A stretch of DNA of 38,026 bases from a bacterium (lineage in GTDB: Bacteria; Actinomycetota; Acidimicrobiia; Acidimicrobiales; CATQHL01). The notes under the pieces were generated by a model. It searched no databases and had not been told where the DNA came from. It saw only the letters and a program-made list of their open reading frames with translations. The stretch is from positions 1 through 38,026 of the forward strand of contig JAPOYM010000094.1 of the NCBI GenBank assembly GCA_026706565.1. The letters are read 5' to 3'. The position numbers were made by a program, and so were the translations under genes. Position 1 is the first letter of the stretch; every line of letters starts with the position of its first letter. Of the stretch, positions 32,189 through 38,026 are shown piece after piece.

Positions 32189-33397
32189 GTGGCCCAGAGT
32201 TCGCCCACCGCGGCCGACGCCAAGGCCCGCGCTGCGGCGGCCGTCGAAGCCCGGGCCGAGCAGCTGATCGACATCTCCCACCGCATCCACGAGAACCCCG
32301 AGTTGGGCTTCGAGGAGCATTTCGCGCACGACCTCCTCGCGGGCGCGGCCGAGGAGGCGGGCCTAGCGGTGCAGCGGCAGGCCTACGGACTGGAGACGGC
32401 GTTCGCGGCCCGTGCCGGGAGCAGCGGGCCTCAAGTGGCCATCCTGTGCGAATACGACGCCCTGCCCGGCATCGGACACGCCTGCGGGCACAACATCATC
32501 GCCGCCTCGGGCCTCGGCGCGGGACTCGCGGCGGCCGAGGTCGTAGAGGGTCTGGGCGGGCGCCTGCTGATCCTGGGCACGCCGGCCGAGGAGGGCGGCG
32601 GCGGCAAGGTCCGTCTCATCGACGGGGGCGCCTTCGACGGAGTAGACGCGGCGATCATGCTGCACCCCGCCGGACTGGAGCTCGCGGCTATGCAGACCCT
32701 CGCCGTGCAGCAACTCCGCGCCCGCTACACCGGCAGCGCCGCCCACGCGGCGGCCGCCCCGCAGGCGGGGCGCAACGCCTTGGACGGCGCGGTGCTGGGC
32801 TACATGGCCGCGGCCGCCCTGCGCCAGCACATCGCCCCCGATGAGCGGCTGCACGGCATCTTCACCGACGGAGGCCAGAAGCCCAACATCGTCCCCGCCT
32901 ACGCCGAGACCAACTGGTACGCGCGGTCGCCCACCCGAGCGCAGCTCGAGGCGCTGAAGGAGCGCTTGAGTGCCTGCCTGGCCGGCGGAGCCGCGGCCGC
33001 GGGCGTGGATCTGCAGCTCGACTGGGCCGACTACAGCTTCGCGGAGGTGCGAAGCAACGCGCCGCTCGTCGAGCTCTGGTGCGCCAATGCGGCGACCCTC
33101 GGCCGCCGCCCGCAGCCCCCTGCTCCGGGACGCACCGTGATGGGAAGCACCGACATGGGCAACGTCAGCCAGATAGTGCCCTCGATCCATCCCATGATCG
33201 CGGTGGCGCCCCCGGAGGTGGCCATCCACACCGAGTCCTTCGCTGCCTACGCCCGCAGCGCCAGCGGCGACCGCGGGGTGATCGACGGCGCCAAGACGCT
33301 CGCCGCAGTGGCCATCGACTTCTGGGACGACGAGTCGGTGCGCGCCGCGGCAGCCGCCGACTTCGCCGGCGGCCCGGTCGCCGCCGCGGCGGGCTGA
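32189..33397 (+). CDS. M20-family amidohydrolase/dipeptidase (AbgB/PM20D2-like)
   Basis: A 402-residue zinc metallohydrolase. It begins with DISHRIHENPELGFEE, followed by the metal-binding CEYDALPGIGHACGHNIIAASG and the catalytic glutamates in GTPAEEGGGGK. The dimerisation domain contains YTGSAAHAAAAPQAGRNALD. GSTDMGNVSQIVPSIHPM completes the site. This subgroup includes p-aminobenzoyl-glutamate hydrolase subunits and beta-alanyl-lysine dipeptidase, so an amide of an amino acid is the likely substrate. No signal peptide is present. Confidence 0.85.
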   Translation: MAQSSPTAADAKARAAAAVEARAEQLIDISHRIHENPELGFEEHFAHDLLAGAAEEAGLAVQRQAYGLETAFAARAGSSGPQVAILCEYDALPGIGHACGHNIIAASGLGAGLAAAEVVEGLGGRLLILGTPAEEGGGGKVRLIDGGAFDGVDAAIMLHPAGLELAAMQTLAVQQLRARYTGSAAHAAAAPQAGRNALDGAVLGYMAAAALRQHIAPDERLHGIFTDGGQKPNIVPAYAETNWYARSPTRAQLEALKERLSACLAGGAAAAGVDLQLDWADYSFAEVRSNAPLVELWCANAATLGRRPQPPAPGRTVMGSTDMGNVSQIVPSIHPMIAVAPPEVAIHTESFAAYARSASGDRGVIDGAKTLAAVAIDFWDDESVRAAAAADFAGGPVAAAAG

Positions 33398-33429
33398 CAG
33401 GCGGCGGGAGCAGGCGGCGGCCGCGGCCG

Positions 33430-35034
33430 ATGTACGTCGCAGAGAACTTCACAGACGCCGAGGGCGACATCCTGCGGCGCTACTTCACGAACCTCGACCA
33501 GCCCACCTTCGCCCTCGTGAACCTCCCCGAGGTGGTCAAGGGCGCGCTCTTCGCCCGCTACTCGCGGTCGGCCAAGAGCCTGCGGCGCCTGTTCCTCGAC
33601 GAGTTCGTCGGCGAGCTCGACGTCAGCGGCGACCTCGGGGTGGACGCCACCATCGGCCTGCGGCGCGCCGAGGACCTCTACGACAGAGTGTTCTTCGAGT
33701 ACGGCGACGATTCGGTCGCCCAACTCGGCGGCGTACACCTCGCCTGCGAGCAGTCCTCCAACCTGCTCACCAAGGTGCTCGAGTGGGGCAGGCTCATGTC
33801 CTACCTCGAGCAGTCCACGCGCTACGTGGCCTACGACGCGCGCCTCGGCGGCCGCTACCGGTACTACCGCGACCCGCACATCCTGCGCTCGCCGCACGGG
33901 ACGCGTTACGTGGCGGACCTCGACTGCATGTTCGAGTCCTACAGCTCGGCCCTTCCGGTCATGAACGAGCACTTCCGCCGGCTGTTCCCGAAGTCGCCCG
34001 GCGATTCGGACTTCGCCCACCGGCAGGCCGTCCGGGCCAAGTCGTTCGACGCGGTCCGCGGGATGCTGCCGGCAGCCTCGCTCTCCAACGTGGGCATCTA
34101 CGGCAGCGGGCAGGGCTACGAGAACCTGCTGCTGCGCATGCGGGCGCACCCCCTGCCCGAAGTCCGGAGTTACGCGGACATGATGTTGACCGAGCTGCGC
34201 AAGGTCATCCCGTCGTTCCTCAAACGCGTGGACATCGAGGACAGGGGAGTGGCCTGGAGCCGCTACCTGCGCACGACGCAGGAAGCCATGGGAGAGCTGG
34301 CCGAGAGCCTCTTCGACGGGGCCGGCGACACCTCGGCGGCGCCGGCCGTGCAACTCGTGGACTTCGACCCTCAGGCCGAGGTCAAAGTGGTGGCCGGCGC
34401 TCTCTATGACCATGTGGGCCTCCCGGAGGGGGAGCTGCGCGCCCGCGCGCGGGCCATGTCTGCCGAGGATCGTCTGAGAGTGCTGCGCACCTACGCCGGC
34501 GAGCGCGGCAACAGGCGCCACAAGCCGGGGCGCGCCCTAGAGTCGCCGTGCTACCGGTTCGAGGTGCTGTGCGACTACGGCGCCTTCCGCGACCTGCAGC
34601 GCCACCGGATGCTGACGATCCAATGGCAGCCGCTCTCAGTGGCCCACGGCTACAGCATGCCCGAGGCAGTCGAAGCGGCGGGCCTCGCGGGACTCTTCGA
34701 CGAGACGATGGCTCGCAGCGCAGACCTCCACGAAACGCTGGCGCCCAGATTCCCCGTCGGGGCCGCCTACGCCGTGACGCTGGCGCACCGCATCCGGTTC
34801 GTCATGCAGATGAACGCCCGCGAGGCCATGCACCTCATCGAGCTGCGCAGCGGCACGCAGGGCCACCCGGCCTACCGTCACGTGGCCCAGGAGATGCACC
34901 GTCTCATCGAGACCGCCGCGGGGCACCGCGCCATCGCGGGGATGATGAGTTTCGCCGACCGCTCCAGCGAGCCCGAACTGGAGCGGCTCGCCTCCGAACG
35001 CCGCGCCGCCACACGCCGCCGCAACGCCGTCTAG
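33430..35034 (+). CDS. Tandem ThyX-like protein (two flavin-dependent thymidylate synthase domains)
   Basis: A 534-residue protein made of two ThyX-like halves. ThyX makes dTMP from dUMP with FAD and methylenetetrahydrofolate and normally has about 220-250 residues and one RHRxxSxNExSxRY motif. In the first half the motif reads WGRLMSYLEQSTRY (residues 119-132), keeping the second half of the motif but not RHR. In the second half, RHR is kept at 391-393 (LQRHRMLTIQWQPLS) but the rest is lost. The second half ends with AREAMHLIELRSGTQGHPAYRHVAQEM, typical of the ThyX C-terminus. Long COG1351 proteins exist, but their activity is unclear to me. Confidence 0.8.
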   Translation: MYVAENFTDAEGDILRRYFTNLDQPTFALVNLPEVVKGALFARYSRSAKSLRRLFLDEFVGELDVSGDLGVDATIGLRRAEDLYDRVFFEYGDDSVAQLGGVHLACEQSSNLLTKVLEWGRLMSYLEQSTRYVAYDARLGGRYRYYRDPHILRSPHGTRYVADLDCMFESYSSALPVMNEHFRRLFPKSPGDSDFAHRQAVRAKSFDAVRGMLPAASLSNVGIYGSGQGYENLLLRMRAHPLPEVRSYADMMLTELRKVIPSFLKRVDIEDRGVAWSRYLRTTQEAMGELAESLFDGAGDTSAAPAVQLVDFDPQAEVKVVAGALYDHVGLPEGELRARARAMSAEDRLRVLRTYAGERGNRRHKPGRALESPCYRFEVLCDYGAFRDLQRHRMLTIQWQPLSVAHGYSMPEAVEAAGLAGLFDETMARSADLHETLAPRFPVGAAYAVTLAHRIRFVMQMNAREAMHLIELRSGTQGHPAYRHVAQEMHRLIETAAGHRAIAGMMSFADRSSEPELERLASERRAATRRRNAV

Positions 35035-35094
35035 CCCGACTCCCCGCCCCGCGAGCGCGGCTCGAGAGTCACCGCGTTCGGCTTCGCGCACCTC

Positions 35095-35100
35095 TATGAT
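35095..35100 (+). promoter_or_regulatory. -10 box (TATGAT) of the acidic DUF4193-like gene
   Basis: TATGAT differs from TATAAT at one place and would give a leader of about 40 bases containing the ribosome site GGAGAG before ATG 35148. Confidence 0.5.
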
Positions 35101-35147
35101 CCGCCTTCGCAGGTGGCCCGCACCTCCCCCCGCAATCGGAGAGACCG

Positions 35148-35630
35148 ATGTCCGACGATGACAACCTGACGGGGCTCGACCTCGACCTCGAGGACGACGC
35201 CGAAGGGGAGTTCGATCCGGAGTTCGACGAGGAACTCGACGACGATGAGGACTCTCTCGACGACGACGATGACGACCTCGACGAGGAGGACGAGGAAGAG
35301 GCCCCCGAGGTCAACCCGAAACGGACGAACACCGGCGAGGCAGACCTCGACGACGAGGTCGACCCGGACAACCTCGAGGCCGACCTCAACACCATCCTGC
35401 GCGACCGCATCGCCGCGGGCGACGACACCGCCGACGATGACGAGACAGACGAGAGCGAAGCGGGCCAGCCGGCGGAGATGCTCGGCTCGGTGACGCCGCG
35501 GCGGGACGACGAATGGCTCTGCGAGGGTTGCTTCCTGCTGGTGTCCAAGAGCCAACTCGGCAGCCGGACGGATCCTCGCTGCCCCTCCGGCGAGGAGATC
35601 TGTCCTTCACTCGACAGGCTGGGCCCCTGA
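35148..35630 (+). CDS. Very acidic protein with C-terminal zinc ribbon (DUF4193-like)
   Basis: A 160-residue protein. Residues 1-110 are mostly Asp and Glu (LDDDEDSLDDDDDDLDEEDE). The C-terminal 45 residues hold a four-cysteine site, WLCEGCFLLVSKSQLG followed by RCPSGEEIC, resembling the zinc ribbon of actinobacterial DUF4193 (Rv2699c type), where CSSCFLV is found. The acidic run suggests RNA-polymerase or basic-protein binding, which is inference. ATG has CGGAGAG before it. The stop overlaps the CTG start of the GNAT gene. Confidence 0.75.
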   Translation: MSDDDNLTGLDLDLEDDAEGEFDPEFDEELDDDEDSLDDDDDDLDEEDEEEAPEVNPKRTNTGEADLDDEVDPDNLEADLNTILRDRIAAGDDTADDDETDESEAGQPAEMLGSVTPRRDDEWLCEGCFLLVSKSQLGSRTDPRCPSGEEICPSLDRLGP

Positions 35631-36121
35631 GAGTCACCGTCGCCGCCGCCACTGCCGCCGACTGCAGCGCTCTGGCGGCTCTGGAGGGCGCCGCACGTCA
35701 GGAGGCGGCGGATCGGCGCGGCGGCGCCATGTTGCTGGCGATCCGCTATCCCGAGGCGCTCGGGGGCCCCGGCTTCGTCCGCCTCCTGGAGGGGGGTGCG
35801 GCGCGGGTCTGGGTGGGCGCCCTCGACGGCGCCTCGGTGGGTTTCGCCGTGGCCCGGCTCGTCGTCCTGGCGGACGGGAGGTCGCTGGCTGCCGTCGACG
35901 CTCTCTACGTGCTGGCCGAGGCCAGGGGAGTGGGCCTCGGGGAAGCGCTCATGGACGAGGTGCTGGCCTGGGCAGCCGCCGGCGGCGCCGCGGGCGTGGA
36001 CGCCGTCGCCCTGCCCGGCGACCGGGTCACGAAGAACTTCTTCGAGCGGTACGGGATGACGGCCCGCGCCCTGCAGGTCCACCGCCCGCTGAGCCCTCCG
36101 CCGGCCGCCAGCGAGTCCTGA
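35627..36121 (+). CDS. GNAT-family N-acetyltransferase with CTG start
   Basis: A 164-residue acetyl-CoA-dependent acetyltransferase. VTVAAATAADCSALAALE opens the fold. VDALYVLAEARGVGLGEALMDEVLAWA contains the acetyl-CoA loop in the R/Q-x-x-G-x-G/A style (ARGVGLG). NFFERYGMTARAL is the usual C-terminal strand-helix. There is no ATG or GTG at the right place. CTG 35627 overlaps the preceding stop as CTGA and gives LRVTVAAAT, a natural GNAT start; ATG at 35513 would add 38 residues read from the zinc-ribbon gene. The substrate is unknown. Confidence 0.78.
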   Translation: MRVTVAAATAADCSALAALEGAARQEAADRRGGAMLLAIRYPEALGGPGFVRLLEGGAARVWVGALDGASVGFAVARLVVLADGRSLAAVDALYVLAEARGVGLGEALMDEVLAWAAAGGAAGVDAVALPGDRVTKNFFERYGMTARALQVHRPLSPPPAASES

Positions 36122-36133
36122 TGCAACCAGCCA

Positions 36134-36185
36134 TGTCATTCCGGCGCAGAGCCTGCCCCGGACTTGATCCGGGGCCGGAGTCCAG
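36134..36185. repeat. REP-like palindromic repeat
   Basis: The element starts TGTCATTCCGG and ends CCGGAGTCCAG. It contains the perfect inverted repeat CCCCGGA-CTTGA-TCCGGGG (36156-36174). This is the style of the short dispersed palindromes found many times in several bacterial genomes. One copy is seen in the window, in the 100-base gap before the Nudix gene. Confidence 0.55.
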
Positions 36186-36221
36186 TGCTGTCCTGGCTCG
36201 GGTCGTGGGGAGCGAGCGCTG

Positions 36222-36623
36222 ATGCGGCCCGAGGTGTGCGTCGGCGCAGTCGCCGTCCGGGACGGGTCGGTGCTGCTGGTGCGGCGCGGGCACGGGCCCG
36301 CCGCCGGCCAGTGGTCGGTGCCCGGGGGACGGGTGGAGTGGGGGGAGACACTCGCCGCGGCCGTCGTCCGGGAGGTGGCGGAGGAGACCGGTCTGGAGGT
36401 TGTCTGCGACGGCTTCGCCGACTGGGTCGAGCGGATCGGCGCTCAGCACCACTACGTGATCGCCGACTTCTGGGTCTCGGTGGTGAGCGATCACCCTCCG
36501 GAGGCCGGCGATGACGCCGCTGAGGCGCGTTGGGTGCCCCTCGGGGAGCTAGGCGACCTCGACCTCACCGCCGGACTCGGCGACTTCCTGATCCACATCG
36601 GCGTCCTGGACCGACTCGCCTGA
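36222..36623 (+). CDS. Nudix hydrolase
   Basis: A 133-residue MutT-like hydrolase of nucleoside-diphosphate-linked compounds. The Nudix box spans [20 protein letters not shown] with ETG after it, giving the full G-x5-E-x7-R-E-x-x-E-E pattern. It opens [22 protein letters not shown], typical of ADP-ribose or NADH-type members. A GGGGAG site precedes ATG. Its last 75 bases overlap the end of the acidic protein gene on the other strand. Confidence 0.9.
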   Translation: MRPEVCVGAVAVRDGSVLLVRRGHGPAAGQWSVPGGRVEWGETLAAAVVREVAEETGLEVVCDGFADWVERIGAQHHYVIADFWVSVVSDHPPEAGDDAAEARWVPLGELGDLDLTAGLGDFLIHIGVLDRLA

Positions 36624-38018
36624 GGCCTCGGAGGCCTCGGCGGGCTCCTCGTCCGCGGCGGGCTCCTCGATCTTTTCGGTCTGCACCGGCGCCTCGGCAG
36701 CCTCCGCGTCACCGGCGGCCTCGTCGGACTCTTCGACCTCGGCGGGCTCTGCGGCTTCGTCGGATTGCATCGGCGCCGCGGGAGCTTCGGCGGCCTCGTC
36801 GGACTCTTCGACCTCGGCGGGCTCTGCGGTTTCGTCGGTCGGCACCGGCGCTTCGAGATGCTCCGCGAACTGGGCGCGCAGCGCCGGCAGCCGCTCCCCG
36901 AAACGACGAACCGTCCGCAACAGCCGCTCGGAGGGCTCGGGCGGCGGTTCCTGCGCCACTAGGACCAGCCGGATCGGGGATTGCGCCGCCGCTTCCAGCA
37001 TCCGCACCCACAGGTCGTCCTCGGCGCCCGCGTTCAGGTGCGACCGGGCGCCCCGCTCCAGGCTCTGCGCCAGACTCTCCGGCAACGGTGTCCCCGCCTT
37101 GGGGGGACGCTGGCTGACGCGCAGAGCGGTCACTAGGCGTTCTTTGCGGAGCAGCGAACCCAGATCGGCGATCCAGGCCGAGTGCTCACGGTCGACGCGG
37201 GCGGCCAGCTTGCCGCGGAGCTCCTCCGCCAGACTGCGCGCCTCGTCATCAGGGAGCTGCTGGGGGATTCCGGCGACGACGGAGCGCAGGTCGCGCAGGT
37301 CCACCTCATCGCTCACTTTGCGGGCCGCTTCGGCGCGGTCCCGCCAGTCCGCTGCACGGAAGGCCGCGAACAGTTCCTCCACGACCGCTAACCGTGCCTC
37401 GACGGCGTCAGCGGATCGGCCCGCTTCCTGCCCGTCGCTCTGCGGGCTCTCGGCCTGCAGCGCCTGACGCACCGCCCGGATCCCCTCGTTGACGAGTCGC
37501 TCGGCGAGGGGACGCTCGGCGGGCGAGAGCGTTTCCAACCAGGCGTCGCGATGGGTGCCGGCGGGACGCAGCCGGGGAGCGCGCTGGGGCTTCTCGCGAC
37601 CGCCGCGCCGACCGGATCCGTCTCTCTGAGGCCTCTGGGTTCGTTGCGACCTCCCGCCCTCTCGGGCCCGGCCACCGTCACCGTCCCGCCGCCGGCGCCC
37701 GCCGGGACCCCCGGTCGGCTCGGCCCGCTGCCGGGTGTGCTTGGCGGGGCCTGTCACCCCTTCGGTGAAGCGCCCGCTGCCGAGGTGCTCGACACGGGAC
37801 GGCGGCGGCCGTTCGGCCTTGGCCGGGAGCACCTGACGCACCGAGATGCCGTCCACGCCGACATCAGCTTCCACCCGCAGCACGTCGCCCACTGATGCCC
37901 CGGCCGGCGCCAGGCTCTCCTCGAGGACCCCCTTCGGCTGTCGAGCCCCCGCCGCCCGCCACGTCCATGTGCCGTCGGGGCGCCGGCTGGTCAGCATGAC
38001 CTCGAGGCGGTGCGACAT
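36549..38018 (-). CDS. Large acidic-tail protein, unknown function
   Basis: A 489-residue protein with four parts: a small beta-type N-terminus ([19 protein letters not shown], about 1-70), an Arg/Gly-rich basic linker (75-155), a helical domain (160-400) with [18 protein letters not shown] and [16 protein letters not shown], and a Glu/Ala/Pro-rich acidic tail (400-489) made of repeats. The basic linker followed by an acidic tail suggests nucleic-acid binding, but no known domain is recognised. ATG lies 8 bases inside the window edge; an upstream promoter cannot be seen. The tail overlaps the Nudix gene. Confidence 0.65.
   Translation of the reverse strand: MSHRLEVMLTSRRPDGTWTWRAAGARQPKGVLEESLAPAGASVGDVLRVEADVGVDGISVRQVLPAKAERPPPSRVEHLGSGRFTEGVTGPAKHTRQRAEPTGGPGGRRRRDGDGGRAREGGRSQRTQRPQRDGSGRRGGREKPQRAPRLRPAGTHRDAWLETLSPAERPLAERLVNEGIRAVRQALQAESPQSDGQEAGRSADAVEARLAVVEELFAAFRAADWRDRAEAARKVSDEVDLRDLRSVVAGIPQQLPDDEARSLAEELRGKLAARVDREHSAWIADLGSLLRKERLVTALRVSQRPPKAGTPLPESLAQSLERGARSHLNAGAEDDLWVRMLEAAAQSPIRLVLVAQEPPPEPSERLLRTVRRFGERLPALRAQFAEHLEAPVPTDETAEPAEVEESDEAAEAPAAPMQSDEAAEPAEVEESDEAAGDAEAAEAPVQTEKIEEPAADEEPAEASEASGESVQDADVDQEVAESGGEVEVA
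36713..36838 (-). repeat. 75-base tandem repeat inside the acidic tail
   Basis: A stretch of about 50 bases starting at 36713 recurs at 36788 with one mismatch, a period of 75 bases or 25 codons. On the protein this gives two copies of [13 protein letters not shown] weaker third unit flanks them. Confidence 0.7.
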
Positions 38019-38026
38019 GGCGTCAA

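Overview
The window is GC-rich (about 70%), densely coding actinobacterial DNA. It carries a complete Pup-proteasome locus (mpa/arc, dop, pup, prcB, prcA, pafA, pafBC) beside trmI. It also has a tatA-tatC-helY block, a DUF3151 gene and a DUF4193-like gene, all typical of Actinomycetota. The fused PafBC, the protein divergence, the many small unknown membrane genes and the frequent leaderless promoters make me favour the class Acidimicrobiia, but this is an inference from gene content and no marker was searched. No rRNA, tRNA, CRISPR array, IS element or prophage was seen.

Layout. 1-1049: end of an MFS transporter and an AlkA-like DNA glycosylase. 1050-1623: a 570-base gap with hairpins and short repeats. 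1624-6681: a glycerophosphodiester phosphodiesterase (minus), then pyruvate kinase, DUF3151, mobA, rnd and a small Cys/His protein (plus). 6723-13424: a ClC channel (minus) and a minus-strand operon of an unknown protein, a FIST-domain sensor protein, transketolase and transaldolase, the last three joined by ATGA overlaps. 13523-17226: dacB, three tiny membrane proteins, trmI and a CvpA-like protein. 17240-26180: a divergent ferredoxin and the pupylation/proteasome locus. 26221-31486: signal peptidase I, a second GDPD (minus), tatA, tatC and helY. 31531-36623: a degenerate lipid-kinase-like protein, an M20 amidohydrolase, a tandem ThyX-like protein, an acidic DUF4193-like protein, a GNAT enzyme and a Nudix hydrolase. 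36549-38018: an acidic repeat protein (minus) whose end overlaps the Nudix gene.

How the genes fit together. Pup (ending in GGQ) would be deamidated by Dop, ligated to target lysines by PafA, and recognised by the coiled coils of Mpa, which feeds the PrcA/PrcB 20S core through a C-terminal GQYL tail. PafBC is the fused WYL-domain regulator linked to the DNA-damage response in actinobacteria. TatA/TatC and signal peptidase I form an export cluster. The tkt-tal operon is non-oxidative pentose phosphate metabolism, here coupled to a FIST sensor protein.

Most notable points: (1) about ten genes have a TANNNT -10 box only 6-9 bases before the start codon, suggesting widespread leaderless transcripts; (2) several genes seem to use CTG or even ATC starts (rnd, the GNAT gene, mpa, the first GDPD); (3) a 534-residue tandem ThyX-like protein whose signature motif is split between two half-degenerate domains; (4) PrcB has Ala instead of the usual Gly just before its catalytic Thr; (5) a FIST gene is translationally coupled to tkt-tal; (6) a REP-like palindrome of a type I associate with other phyla lies before the Nudix gene.
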